A stretch of DNA of 64,000 nucleotides from an uncultured Oscillospiraceae bacterium (GTDB lineage: Bacteria > Bacillota > Clostridia > Oscillospirales > Acutalibacteraceae): the NCBI GenBank assembly GCA_900546265.1, contig URCA01000004.1, positions 62,001 through 126,000 of the forward strand, read 5' to 3'. Positions 42,255 through 52,022 of this stretch are shown piece after piece (within the stretch, counting starts at the first letter, position 1; every line of letters begins with the position of its first letter). The notes under the pieces are model-generated. The model was not told the origin of the DNA. It saw nothing but the letters and a program-made list of their open reading frames with translations, and did no database searches. Made by a program: the position numbers and the translations under genes.

Positions 42255-44801
42255 ATGATGAAGCGAATCGCCTGCGGGTTTCTTTCCTTCCTGCTGATGG
42301 TGGGCGTCCTGTCCTCCTGCGCGAAGGATAGCGGGATCACCCCCGTGCAGGAAGGGGACGTTTTGCTCCCGAACTCCGCGGAAAACGACATCAACGGAAA
42401 AACCTACGAGCCTATCGCCGAAAACGGGAGCCTCCAGCTCCTGGTCAACCGGGACACGGCGTCCTTCCAGGTGAGGAACAAAAAGGACGGCCGAATTTAC
42501 CAGGCGGTGCCGGAGAACGCCTCTTCCTCCTCGGACAAATCCCTGCTGGAGTTCACTTATATGGATTCCAAGGGCACCAACGCCTCTATGAACAGCTTTG
42601 ATGACAGTGTCAAGAAGGGGCAGTTCCAAATCGAGCCGGTGGAAAACGGGATGAAAATCACCTTCACCTTCGGCAATGTGCAGGAAAAGCTGTTCGTGCC
42701 CCCCGCCTTCTCGGTGGAGCGCTTTGAGGAAATCACGGGGAAGATTGAAAAGACCTTCGACAAGACCCGGTTCAAATCCCAGTATTACCTGGCGGACGTG
42801 AACACGATTACGGACGAAAAAGCGAAGTCCGAGCTGCTTAGCCAATACCCCTCCTTAAAGGAAGCGCCCATGTACCTGCTCAAGCAGGAGGTCCTCTCTC
42901 TGAGCGTGCAGCGGGAGATTCACCGAATTCTGGTGGATACCGGCTACACTGAGGCGGACTATGAAAAGGATATGGAAAACGCTAAGGAGCTGGAACAGAC
43001 GTCCTATCCCGTGTTCAACATGGCGCTGTACGTCACCCTGGACGGCGAGCGGGTGGACGTGCGGGTGCCCATGAGCGAAATCCGGGAATTCAACGGCGGC
43101 ACCCTGCTGAATCTGACGGTGCTCAAGACTTTCGCCTCGCCGGAGATGGGGGAGACCGGCCGTTTCCTCCTGCCGGACGGCACCGGATCTCTGATGAATT
43201 TCTATAACGGCAAGGAATCGCAGCAGGAATTTTCCGTGCCGGTCTATGGCCGGGATTTGTCGGTGCGCCAGGACGAAAAAATTTACAAGGAAAACGTGGC
43301 GTATCTGCCCCTGTTCGCCAAAATCATCGACGGCCAGGGCGCGGTGCTCAGCGTTATTACCGAAGGCGATGCTCTTGCGGAGGTGCGGGCCTTCCCCGGA
43401 TCCGCTGACAGCTACGCCGCGGCCTACCCGGTCTTCCGCGTCCGGGAGGTGGCTAAGAGTTATCTCAGCTCCGCGTCGAAAGAACAGGGCGACTATTTCA
43501 GCATCGCGCAGAAAAAGCTCTACGACGGGGACGTGCGCATCCAGATGACGTTCTTCGACAAGGAGCACACCGCCCTGAAGGATTTGGCCGCCGCCTACGC
43601 CAGCGATTTGTTCGGCGATAAGGCCGAGGCCGCCCCGGCTCCTCTCTATCTCGAATTCATCGGCGCCGCCGAGCGGGAAACCAGCTTCCTCGGCATCGGC
43701 ATGAAGCGCACGGCGGTGTACACGACCCTGCAGGATGTGCTGGCCATCGGCCGAGAACTGAAGGAGGCCGGCGTGGAGCGCCTGGTCATCAAGCTTACCG
43801 GCTTCCTGAAGGGGGGACTGACCCAGCCCTTCGCCTCCGGCCTGAAACTCCAGTCCGGTGTGGGCAGCCAGGAGGATCTGCGGCAGCTGCAGGCCTGGGC
43901 CAAGGAGGCCGGCGTTACGCTCTACCTGGACGCTGATGTGCAGTATGCCTACAGCAATTCCCTGTTCGACAGCCTGAACCTCAGCCGGGACGTTTCCTCC
44001 CTGCTGACCAAGGACCGGGGCATTGATTATCCCTACGATCGGGTGACCTACCAGCTGCTGAATACGGCCGATTCCTTCCGGTATATCCTCAACCCCGCCG
44101 CCGTGGACACGGCCTTCCAGAAGACAACGGCCCTTCTCGACAACCTGGGCTTCGACGGTGTCTCCCTACGGTACGCAGGCACGAACGCCAACGCCGATTA
44201 TAAAGAGAACCGCCTGGTGGAACGGCAGACCGCCATGAAGCGGCTGACGGCAAACGTCAAAAGCATGGCGGAGAGCCGCACGGTGTCCACCCTGGGCGCC
44301 AACGCCCCCATTCTGCCGGTTGTCCAGGATGTGCTGGATGTTCCGATGAAGGGCTATCAGTACGACATCTGCGACGAGGTGGTGCCCTTCCTCCAGATGG
44401 TGATGAACGGCCATGTCCGCTACGGCGACGAGGCTCGCAACCTGTCGGGCAACACCGACGAATCCCTGCTGGATACCCTGCGCACCGGCGGCGGGCTCAG
44501 CTTCACCCTGACGGCGAACGAAAGCCTGACCTTCGAAAAGACCGAGTATCTCCAGTATTATTCCACCAAGTACAGCTTCTGGAAAGACGAAATCCTGCGG
44601 CAGTACCGTCTGCTCGACGAGTCGGCGGCCGCGGCCGCCTCCGGAATTGCCGCCTACGACAAGTTGGGCGACGGGCTGTATAAGACCACCTTCGGCGACG
44701 GCAGCAGCATGCTGACCAACTACAGCGGCACCCAGCAGCAGGCAGAGGGCCGCACGATTCCAGCCGGCGCATGCCTGCTGGTGAAGGGAGGGGCGCAGTA
44801 A
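42255..44801 (+). CDS. DUF5696-family lipoprotein
   Basis: This is an 848-residue protein. I prefer ATG 42255 (AAAGG 10 bp upstream) over 42246 or 42258. The signal ends in lipobox GVLSSC (Cys near 20), so it is a membrane-anchored lipoprotein, unlike the island-1 paralogue at 9210, which has no such cysteine. Conserved blocks are VYGRDLSVRQDEKIYKENVA, RFLLPDGTGSLMNFYNGK, ERETSFLGIGMKRTAVYTT and LDADVQYAYSNSL. The central barrel-like portion (about 470-740) has DGVSLRYAGT, reminiscent of glycosidase strands, but no catalytic assignment is possible. The next gene begins immediately after its TAA stop. Confidence 0.75.
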   Translation: MMKRIACGFLSFLLMVGVLSSCAKDSGITPVQEGDVLLPNSAENDINGKTYEPIAENGSLQLLVNRDTASFQVRNKKDGRIYQAVPENASSSSDKSLLEFTYMDSKGTNASMNSFDDSVKKGQFQIEPVENGMKITFTFGNVQEKLFVPPAFSVERFEEITGKIEKTFDKTRFKSQYYLADVNTITDEKAKSELLSQYPSLKEAPMYLLKQEVLSLSVQREIHRILVDTGYTEADYEKDMENAKELEQTSYPVFNMALYVTLDGERVDVRVPMSEIREFNGGTLLNLTVLKTFASPEMGETGRFLLPDGTGSLMNFYNGKESQQEFSVPVYGRDLSVRQDEKIYKENVAYLPLFAKIIDGQGAVLSVITEGDALAEVRAFPGSADSYAAAYPVFRVREVAKSYLSSASKEQGDYFSIAQKKLYDGDVRIQMTFFDKEHTALKDLAAAYASDLFGDKAEAAPAPLYLEFIGAAERETSFLGIGMKRTAVYTTLQDVLAIGRELKEAGVERLVIKLTGFLKGGLTQPFASGLKLQSGVGSQEDLRQLQAWAKEAGVTLYLDADVQYAYSNSLFDSLNLSRDVSSLLTKDRGIDYPYDRVTYQLLNTADSFRYILNPAAVDTAFQKTTALLDNLGFDGVSLRYAGTNANADYKENRLVERQTAMKRLTANVKSMAESRTVSTLGANAPILPVVQDVLDVPMKGYQYDICDEVVPFLQMVMNGHVRYGDEARNLSGNTDESLLDTLRTGGGLSFTLTANESLTFEKTEYLQYYSTKYSFWKDEILRQYRLLDESAAAAASGIAAYDKLGDGLYKTTFGDGSSMLTNYSGTQQQAEGRTIPAGACLLVKGGAQ

Positions 44802-45707
44802 ATGGCCAAACGCATCGTGTCCTGGGAACGCAAACGCAAGCGCCTGGGGTATTTCTTCATCCTGCCTTTCATCATCGGCGCCGTTTTCTTCCTGCTGATC
44901 CCCCTCATCACCTCCCTGCGGTACAGCTTTTCCAACCTGACCGTGAACAGCACAGGCACCGGCTATGACCTGGCCTTTGTGGGGATCCAGAATTACTATC
45001 AGCTGCTGGCCGTGGATCCCACCTACCGTCAGGTGCTGCTGGAAGCCATTTGGAACATGATCATCAACGTGCCCATCGCTGTGGTGTTCAGCTTCTTCAT
45101 CGCCAGCATCCTCAACCAGAAATTCCGGGGTCGCGGCCTGGTGCGCGGCATCTTCTTCCTGCCGGTGCTGCTTTCCTCCGGAATCTACCTGCGGCTCGCC
45201 TCGGTGGATCAGATGACCAATATGATGCAGCAGGGCGCCTCCTCCTCCGGCGGGGACGGCAGCGTGGCCACCGCCTTCGTCAACATGCTCAACTCCCTGA
45301 ATTTCGATACCTCCCTCATCAACTTCCTGGTGTCGGCTGTGGATCGGATTTCCACCATCGTGGCCATGAGCGCCATCCCGATTATCATCTTCCTCGCCGC
45401 CTTCCAGTCCATTTCGCCCTCCATCTTTGAAGCCTCCTATATCGAGGGGGCCACCGGCTGGGAAGTCTTCTGGAAAATCAGCTTCCCCATGGTCAGCTCC
45501 CAGATTTTGGTCTGTGTGGTGTACACCATCATTGACTCCTTCACCAGCTCTTCCAACGTGATGATCAATCTGGTGCATCAAACCTCCTTCACCAGCTTTA
45601 ATTTCGGGCTGGGCAGCGCCATGGTCTGGATTTACATGGTGATCATCTTCGCCATCATCGGCCTGATCTTCGCCATCCTGAACAAGCACATCTTCTATTA
45701 CGACTAA
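44802..45707 (+). CDS. Carbohydrate ABC transporter permease (MalF type), pair A subunit 1 of island 2
   Basis: This is a 301-residue permease whose ATG directly follows the previous stop (TAA then ATG), implying translational coupling. Six membrane segments start with GYFFILPFIIGAVFFLLIPL. The EAA loop is FEASYIEGATGWEVFWKISF, nearly identical to that of the permease at 510 (EVAQVEGATGWEAFWKVTF). A long external Ser/Gly-containing loop (about 130-180) is again present. Here pair A lies downstream of DUF5696, whereas in island 1 it lies upstream of everything. Confidence 0.9.
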   Translation: MAKRIVSWERKRKRLGYFFILPFIIGAVFFLLIPLITSLRYSFSNLTVNSTGTGYDLAFVGIQNYYQLLAVDPTYRQVLLEAIWNMIINVPIAVVFSFFIASILNQKFRGRGLVRGIFFLPVLLSSGIYLRLASVDQMTNMMQQGASSSGGDGSVATAFVNMLNSLNFDTSLINFLVSAVDRISTIVAMSAIPIIIFLAAFQSISPSIFEASYIEGATGWEVFWKISFPMVSSQILVCVVYTIIDSFTSSSNVMINLVHQTSFTSFNFGLGSAMVWIYMVIIFAIIGLIFAILNKHIFYYD

Positions 45708-45723
45708 AGGAGGGGAAACCGTT

Positions 45724-46668
45724 ATGGCACTGTCTGAAAAAAGCCGGCAGAAGCTGATAAAAAAGGGCGGATCGGCCGGCATGTCCCTGCTGCGGTTTGT
45801 CCTGCTGGCCGGTATCAGCTTCGTCATCCTTTATCCGCTGGTGACGAAGATACTGGTGTCCTTTATGCCGGTGTCGGACGTATACGACATGTCCGTGCAC
45901 TATATCCCCAAAACTTTCACCCTGAGCAATTATCAAAAGGCCTGGGATTTCCTGAACATTCCCGCTCTGGCCTTTAACAGCTTTTTCTATCCCCTGGTGG
46001 TGTCTCTGATTCAGACCGTGTCCGCCACTGTCGTGGCCTATGGTTTCGCCCGGTTCGACTTCAGGTTCAAGGGCTTTTTCTTCTTCCTGGTCGTGCTGGG
46101 CATGGTGGTGCCGCCGGATCTCATCCTGCTGCCCCTGTACGTGAATTTCCGGTACTTCGACGTTGCCGGGCTGTTCCAGCTGATTTTCGGCCGGCCGCTG
46201 AATCTGCTGGATACCGTCACCCCCTTTGCCCTGCTGGGCATCACCTGCACGGGGCTGAAAAACGGTCTGTACATCTTCATGATGCGGCAGTATTTCCGGG
46301 GCCTTCCTAAGGAACTGGAGGAGGCGGCCTATGTGGACGGCGCGGGGACTATCAAGGCGTTTGTGCGGGTCTTCCTGGCCAGCGCCCGGCAGATTATGAT
46401 GACCGTGTTCCTGTTCTCCTTCGTGTGGCAGTGGCTGGATGACATTTTTACCTCGGTGTTCCTGCAGAATGTGCCCATGCTCACCACCGAGCTATTCCGG
46501 CTCATCAGCAACAGCGCGGGTGTGGACGCGGGCATCAGCAACCTCACCGAGTTCAGCCTCATGCGCAACTGCGGCATGCTGTTCCTCATCATTCCCATGC
46601 TGATACTGTATCTTTTCTGCCAGCGGTATTTCACCGAAAGCATCGAACGGGCCGGCCTGGTCGGCTAA
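45724..46668 (+). CDS. Carbohydrate ABC transporter permease (MalG type), pair A subunit 2 of island 2
   Basis: This is a 314-residue permease behind AAAGGAGGGG. Membrane segments begin with FVLLAGISFVILYPLV. The EAA-type loop is ELEEAAYVDGAGTIKAFVRV, and shared blocks with the permease at 1441 include VVPPD/VVPPQ, LLDTVTPFALLGITCTGLKN against LLDRRSTLYLLALLGQGIRS, and FRQYFRG/MRQYFRG. It ends ERAGLVG. After the stop is a 5-bp hairpin (GACGG 46671, CCGTC 46682) that could dampen or protect transcripts before the lipoprotein gene. Confidence 0.9.
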   Translation: MALSEKSRQKLIKKGGSAGMSLLRFVLLAGISFVILYPLVTKILVSFMPVSDVYDMSVHYIPKTFTLSNYQKAWDFLNIPALAFNSFFYPLVVSLIQTVSATVVAYGFARFDFRFKGFFFFLVVLGMVVPPDLILLPLYVNFRYFDVAGLFQLIFGRPLNLLDTVTPFALLGITCTGLKNGLYIFMMRQYFRGLPKELEEAAYVDGAGTIKAFVRVFLASARQIMMTVFLFSFVWQWLDDIFTSVFLQNVPMLTTELFRLISNSAGVDAGISNLTEFSLMRNCGMLFLIIPMLILYLFCQRYFTESIERAGLVG

Positions 46669-46731
46669 AGGACGGTATTCGCCGTCTTATCGATAGACAT
46701 CCATTCAATGTATAAGGAGGCTTGTTCAGCA

Positions 46732-48168
46732 ATGAAAATCACCCGATTGGCCGCCCTTTCCCTGGCGGCGCTGATGGCGGCGTTTTCCCTGGCCGGCTGC
46801 GGCTCGGAGAAGACCGAATCCGGATCGAACGCGTCCAAATCTCCCGTGTCCGCGGGCAATAGCAAAACCGATCAGCTCAAGGCGGCGCTGAGCTTTGGGG
46901 GCGAGACCATCACCATCGTTACCCCGCCCGGATATGGCATGATCAACACCGATGGCAAGGATCCCGCCCTGGTACGCCGCGACGCCCGCATCAAGGAACT
47001 GGAAGCCAAATACGACGTCAAAATCGTGCAGAAGGAGGGCCGCGGCACCTACTGGGACGTCATGACCAGCAGCATCGCCTCCGGCTCCCCCGCCGGGCAT
47101 ATCATGGTCACCCAGGAGAACTACTTCATGGAGTGGTACAAGGCCGGCGCCTTTGCCGACCTGAACGCCGCCATGGAGAAAACCGGCATCGACTTTAAGG
47201 ACAGCCGGTATAGCCAGACAGCCCGGAAATACACCAACATCGACGGCAAGCAGTATGCCTTCAGCGACGTGCCGCTGAACCCCACCGGCACCATCTGGTT
47301 CTTCAATAAGCGCATCTTTAAGGAGCAGAACCTGGGTGACCCCTATGAGATGGTGAAGAACAAAACCTGGACATGGGACAAGGTGGAGGAAATCGCCAAG
47401 AAGGCCACCAAGAAAAAGTCCGACGGCACCGTGGAGCAGTGGGGCCTGGGCGGCTATATGCACAGCGACTTCCTGTCCAGCCTGGCCGCCTCCAACGGCA
47501 GCGCCATCGCCAGCTTCGACAAGGATGGGAACCCGCAGCTGACCCTGGGCGATTCCGCGGCGATGAAGGCCTTTGAAAAAATGTACGACTGGACGGTCAA
47601 GCAGAAAATCGCCTATGTCAACGACGGATCCCAGACCTGGGATACCTTCCTGCGGGAGTTCACCAAGTGCAACATGGCCATGATGGCCGGCACCAACAAG
47701 CTGCTGCAGTACATCGAGGAGTCGGCCATGCCCGACGATTTCGGCATCGTCTACGCCCCCATGGGCCCCGATGTGCAGGAATACACCATTCCCACCAGCT
47801 GCGGCCAGATGTACTTCATTCCCAAAACTTACGAGAGTATGGCCGACAAGCTGCTGCTGCTCATCGACGATTTGTACGCGTATCCCGACGGCCAGACCAT
47901 CGACGACCTGGTGGCGGAAAAATATGTGTCCAAGCTGCGGGATGAGGAATCCCTGACCATCTATACCGACATGGTGAAAAGCACCGACCGGTTCGTTCAC
48001 GACGCCTACACCATGACCAAGATCGACTGGACCGCCCCCTCCATCCATGAGCTGTGCTCCACGGTGCTCAAGGGCTCCAAGACTCCCGGCGACGCCCTGG
48101 AGGCCAACAAGGTGCAGTTCCAGAACGCCATGAACGATATGATGGCGGGTCATAAGGTCACCGGATAG
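46732..48168 (+). CDS. Carbohydrate ABC transporter solute-binding lipoprotein
   Basis: This is a 478-residue lipoprotein. I chose ATG 46732, 11 bp after AAGGAGG, over an in-frame ATG at 46708 that precedes the ribosome site. The signal ends FSLAGC (lipobox), followed by a short Ser/Lys-rich linker. The family-1 binding-protein fold shows ETITIVTPPGYGMINTDGKD, GHIMVTQENYFMEWYKAGAF and TIWFFNKRIFKEQNLGDPYE. Normal length for the family, without extra domains, unlike the CBM-fused protein at 35271. It follows pair A and is the natural partner of those permeases. Island 1 has no equivalent within the window. Confidence 0.9.
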   Translation: MKITRLAALSLAALMAAFSLAGCGSEKTESGSNASKSPVSAGNSKTDQLKAALSFGGETITIVTPPGYGMINTDGKDPALVRRDARIKELEAKYDVKIVQKEGRGTYWDVMTSSIASGSPAGHIMVTQENYFMEWYKAGAFADLNAAMEKTGIDFKDSRYSQTARKYTNIDGKQYAFSDVPLNPTGTIWFFNKRIFKEQNLGDPYEMVKNKTWTWDKVEEIAKKATKKKSDGTVEQWGLGGYMHSDFLSSLAASNGSAIASFDKDGNPQLTLGDSAAMKAFEKMYDWTVKQKIAYVNDGSQTWDTFLREFTKCNMAMMAGTNKLLQYIEESAMPDDFGIVYAPMGPDVQEYTIPTSCGQMYFIPKTYESMADKLLLLIDDLYAYPDGQTIDDLVAEKYVSKLRDEESLTIYTDMVKSTDRFVHDAYTMTKIDWTAPSIHELCSTVLKGSKTPGDALEANKVQFQNAMNDMMAGHKVTG

Positions 48169-48275
48169 TCCGGTATCCCCCCGTATCGGACGCCGCCCCG
48201 TCCGGTCGCCCCCACCTGGGCGCGGGCGCGCGTTTGGTAAATAGAACGTGATTTTTTGAAGGAGGTACTATCTGG

Positions 48276-50771
48276 ATGAAAAGAAAAATCCTCAGTCTTA
48301 TTCTTTCAGTGTCGCTGTTGGCAACCTTGTTTTCGGTTTCCATCGTGACAGGAGCCGCTGGAAATGTTGACTACGGCTCTAAGGCCTGGGAGAACTTCGA
48401 GACCATGACGAATGAACAGGCGAAAGAGTTTTTTCCGGACAATAAGGATTTAGCTAGTTATTCTATCGGCGTTAAGGATGGCGTTGGCGAAGGCGGTTCC
48501 AAAGGCCTGGAGCTGGACATGGGTTTCTATCCGGGCAGCGCTGCCGACAATGGCTGGGGCTGGCTGAATGTACAGACCGGCGAATTGCCGATAAAAGATG
48601 CCGTTGGTATTCGGATTTGGTATACGCTGAATGTGGATACCGCTTCGGCAGCGACGATGCGATTAACGCTGAAGGATCGGAATGCGGGCGCCTGGACGGA
48701 TATCGGTTTTGTCGGTAACGCTGCAGGACGTGACGCGATCGCGACAGGCACCTATTCCAAAACGATTCTTTTCAAGGATTTCCCCTCGTTCAACGCCAAC
48801 AACAGTTACTCATTGGGGGTGGAATTGGGCGATGTCAAGGACGGCGGCACCGTTACGCTTACACTGGATAATATTACCTTTATTTATTACGGGAGTGTTG
48901 GCGTCGGAGATAAAACCGAGTTGAACGCTCTCTTGAAGACGTACAAACCGATTTATGACACAAACAATCAGGATAAAGAAGGCAATAAGCTGTACTCTGA
49001 TACCAGCTACGCCAATTTTAAAACGGCGTATGAGACGGCTGTCAATCTTCCCGAGGATGCCACACAGACGGTCATTGATGCGGCGGTGCGCAGTCTTACC
49101 GGATATTATAAAGCTCTGGAGCAGTTGACGCTTAATTATGCCGTTTTGGAGACAGCGCTGAACGCAGCAGATACTTTCTTTGCAGACCCGAAAACGGCTA
49201 TGACCTATACAGAGCATTCTATCGGGTTAATTCAAGCCGTTTACGATACAACGAAAGCGATGTACGACAATAAATCTGCCAAAAAGCAGAGCGAAATCGA
49301 CAACCAGGCGGTCACGATGAACACGGCTGTTTCCAAAGCTTATCCTATTGTTAAGGAAACGCCCGTATATACTAAAGACAAAGAAGATACGCTTCTTGTC
49401 GATTTCGAAGATTACGACAGCTTCGCCGACATACCTCTCGGCGGGGGCGATACAGACGGTTGGCAGTTTGAAAGCGAACCTTTTGCCACTCGTCTGGATA
49501 AGACGAACCCCATCAGCGGCAAAAAGAGCTTGAAAATCACCTGGGATGGTCTGGATGATAACACGTGGGGGGCGTACCGGCTGTTTATGTATAACAGCGG
49601 AAAATATCCTATGCATAATCAGGCGATGACCTTTACCATTAAAGTGGCTTTTGATTATGATCTGACGGTAGCTTTCTATGATATGGATACGTCGACGACA
49701 TATACCTATACGACGCATATAAAAGCGAGCGATAAGCCGCAGACCGTAACAGTCCCGTTTAATCAATTTAAAAATAACGAGAAAAAGAGTTATGGTTATG
49801 GTCAGCCTCTCACCGCTGAAGAGTTCGCCCGTTTTGTTAACCAGTGGAACTGCTTTAAAATTCAGTTGGATCGCATCAGCGGCCTGCCGGAAAAGGGCGA
49901 AATGTGGCTGGACTGCTTCAAGCTGACGGCTAACGAAGGTCCTCAGGAAGCCGCGCCTCCTCCGGACGGACAGGGCGGCGATTCTTCCGACTCGAGCGAT
50001 TCCAGCGGCGGCGAATCCTCTGGCGAAATCATTGAACCGGACGATCCGCAGCCTGATGAATCCGACGGCTTCCATGTCCTGCAGAATTTTGAGGATATGA
50101 CGGCGGAAAAGCTGGCCGAGCTGTTCGGCACTCCCTCCGCCGGCACTCTGTCGCTGGATACCTCTAAAAAGCTGTTCGGCAGCAACAGTATGAAGCTGAC
50201 CTACGATTTTACCGGGGACAGTAAAAGCGCTTCTATACAAGCGGCCTTCCCTGGCCTGCGGGGCGACGGGCTGTATCTAATGGTGCTTTCCGCCAACGAC
50301 GCTGTTCTAACTTTGAAGCTCAGCGATGGTACTCTGTGGACGGAATATCAGGTGCCTGTCAAAGGCTCGGACAAGGAGCAGATGGTGTTCGTTAACTTTG
50401 TGGACACCGTTTCCGGAAAGGGGACCTTCGACGAGTTAAACAAAGCGAAAATCACGCTGAGTATGACCCTGTCCTCTGAGAAAGCAATTGCCGGCGACAT
50501 TTACTTCGACAACATCGGGTATTTCCTCTATGACGAGATGCTGGAAAACAAGACCCCGGACGGAGGCGACTCCAGCAACGGCGGGAATTCTAGCAACGGC
50601 GGCGATTCCAGCAATGGCGGCAGTACCAGCAGCGGCGGTTCAGATAGCTCCCCCAGCACCGGGGAGGCCGGCGGCCTGTTGGCGGTGGCCGGTCTGGGCG
50701 TCCTTGCGGCCATGGCTGCCATCGTAGTATCCCGTCGGAAAAAGACCGAAAATATCTCATCCGACATGTAA
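48276..50771 (+). CDS. Cell-surface protein with carbohydrate-binding-like modules and wall-anchor-like tail
   Basis: The 831-residue protein starts at ATG 48276 behind GAAGGAGG. A signal peptide (about 1-28) is followed by a beta-sandwich module (about 33-210, ENFETMTNEQAKEFF start). A helical FIVAR-like stretch comes next (about 220-365, TAYETAVNLPEDATQTVIDA type). Two more beta-sandwich modules start near 372 (LLVDFEDYDSFADIPLGGGD) and 597 (FHVLQNFEDMTAEKLAELFG). Gly/Ser-rich linkers flank the last one. The tail has PSTGEAG, a hydrophobic segment and RRKK, resembling a sortase signal with a non-standard LPxTG motif. Role: glycan or wall binding. Codon use in the first two-thirds is visibly more AT-rich than its neighbours. 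Confidence 0.78.
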   Translation: MKRKILSLILSVSLLATLFSVSIVTGAAGNVDYGSKAWENFETMTNEQAKEFFPDNKDLASYSIGVKDGVGEGGSKGLELDMGFYPGSAADNGWGWLNVQTGELPIKDAVGIRIWYTLNVDTASAATMRLTLKDRNAGAWTDIGFVGNAAGRDAIATGTYSKTILFKDFPSFNANNSYSLGVELGDVKDGGTVTLTLDNITFIYYGSVGVGDKTELNALLKTYKPIYDTNNQDKEGNKLYSDTSYANFKTAYETAVNLPEDATQTVIDAAVRSLTGYYKALEQLTLNYAVLETALNAADTFFADPKTAMTYTEHSIGLIQAVYDTTKAMYDNKSAKKQSEIDNQAVTMNTAVSKAYPIVKETPVYTKDKEDTLLVDFEDYDSFADIPLGGGDTDGWQFESEPFATRLDKTNPISGKKSLKITWDGLDDNTWGAYRLFMYNSGKYPMHNQAMTFTIKVAFDYDLTVAFYDMDTSTTYTYTTHIKASDKPQTVTVPFNQFKNNEKKSYGYGQPLTAEEFARFVNQWNCFKIQLDRISGLPEKGEMWLDCFKLTANEGPQEAAPPPDGQGGDSSDSSDSSGGESSGEIIEPDDPQPDESDGFHVLQNFEDMTAEKLAELFGTPSAGTLSLDTSKKLFGSNSMKLTYDFTGDSKSASIQAAFPGLRGDGLYLMVLSANDAVLTLKLSDGTLWTEYQVPVKGSDKEQMVFVNFVDTVSGKGTFDELNKAKITLSMTLSSEKAIAGDIYFDNIGYFLYDEMLENKTPDGGDSSNGGNSSNGGDSSNGGSTSSGGSDSSPSTGEAGGLLAVAGLGVLAAMAAIVVSRRKKTENISSDM

Positions 50772-50787
50772 TGACAGGAGGAAATCT

Positions 50788-51920
50788 ATGCGTTTACGTG
50801 CGGCAGCTCTTGCCTGCATCTTCACTGTTTCCGTGGCGGTGGCCGGACTGCCGATGATGGCCTCGGCCGCTTCCATGGGGACCGACGTGGTGGAAACCTT
50901 TGAGAAATTCAATTCATCCGCCGGGTTGGCCGGGCGCTGGAAGCCCACGACTCCGCCGGCTCTGACCATTAACTTGGATACCAAAACCTCCGCGCCCAAT
51001 CGAGGGGACGGAAAGTCCAATGGCAATTATCGCTCCTGCGGGCGGACTTCGATTTGAGCAAGCAGGACGGATGGGCATTTTTCCGTCTGTCCGGTGTGGA
51101 GGAACCTCGCTCTTTGGTGGATATCATCAATGCCAATAAAGACGTGTACCTCACCTTTTGGGCCAAGGCGGACAAGGCGATGACTATCCGGGCGGCCGTG
51201 GACATCAAGGACGTTCCGTTCTATACCAAGGTGAACCTGACCACCGAATGGAAAGAATATAAACTGAAATTCCGCGATATGATTCCCGAGGTGGCGGACA
51301 AGAACGGGAAAATGACGAAAATCTATGAACGCAACGCCGGCAAATCCTGGGGAAACGGTACGGAAGAAGCCTATGTTATCGGCTTTAAGTATGAGATTTT
51401 TGCCGAAGATAACGGAGATAAAAAGATTAACGGCAAAATGTGGCTGGACACCGTGGGCTTTTACGGCGACGGCGTGAAGGAAATCAGCCATTATGACGAC
51501 GGCTATCCCCACGACTACGATCAGCCCGGCAAGGTGCCCAGTGACTTCGTGGCAGAAACCACGACGACCTCTAAAGGAGCGACTACGACCGTGAAGCCTG
51601 CCCCCGGCACGACCAAGACGAACAAGCCGGGTGAAACCACTAAGCCGGGCGGTTCCACGGTCGCGGGCGGTACGACAAGCACCGGTAACACATCCTCCAC
51701 CGAGGCGACTGGCGATATTTCCGGCGAAACCACCGGCAACACGACGGAGACCATGGCGACAACGGCGGCCTCCAGCGGCGCAGTATCGGACGGCGCATCC
51801 TCTCAGCCGGAGGAGGGAGGCGGCAGCATGGTTTGGCTTATCGTCGTCATCGCTGTGGTTGTGGTCCTAGCGGGAGGCGGCGCGGCCTTCTACTTCCTGT
51901 ACTGGAAAAAGAAGCACTAA
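50788..51920 (+). pseudogene. Membrane-anchored carbohydrate-binding-like surface protein, interrupted by a frameshift
   Basis: ATG 50788 (AGGAGG upstream) opens a signal peptide (ending ASAAS) and the start of a module, VVETFEKFNSSAGLAGRWKP. This frame stops at 51057. The rest, from about LLRADFDLSKQDGWAFFRLS to the stop at 51920, is in the -1 frame; the switch lies near 51027-51036, equal to a 1-nt deletion. The downstream part completes the beta-sandwich, then a Thr/Gly/Pro-rich stalk (about 60 residues), one membrane helix (MVWLIVVIAVVVVLAGGG) and KKKH. It may be a real mutation, phase-variable loss or an assembly indel. The intact product would be a surface glycan-binding protein of about 377 residues. 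Confidence 0.7.
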
Positions 51921-51948
51921 CCGGCGTTTCCTTTCCTGAAAGACGGAC

Positions 51949-51981
51949 GCCGCCCGCAGGTTGTCGCTGACCGCGGGCGGC
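51949..51981 (+). other. GC-rich hairpin between surface-protein genes
   Basis: GCCGCCCGC (51949-51957) pairs with GCGGGCGGC (51973-51981) around a 15-nt loop. No T-tract follows directly, so it is more likely a transcript-stabilising or partial attenuation structure than a full terminator. Confidence 0.4.
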
Positions 51982-52022
51982 CAAGGAAACGACTTTATAA
52001 AAAAGGAGTGCAGATAACAGCT

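Noticed and set aside
50564..50645. Short tandem repeats resembling a CRISPR or VNTR
   Set aside because: They encode a Ser/Asn/Gly linker in a surface protein; unit length is about 15-21 nt with no spacers.
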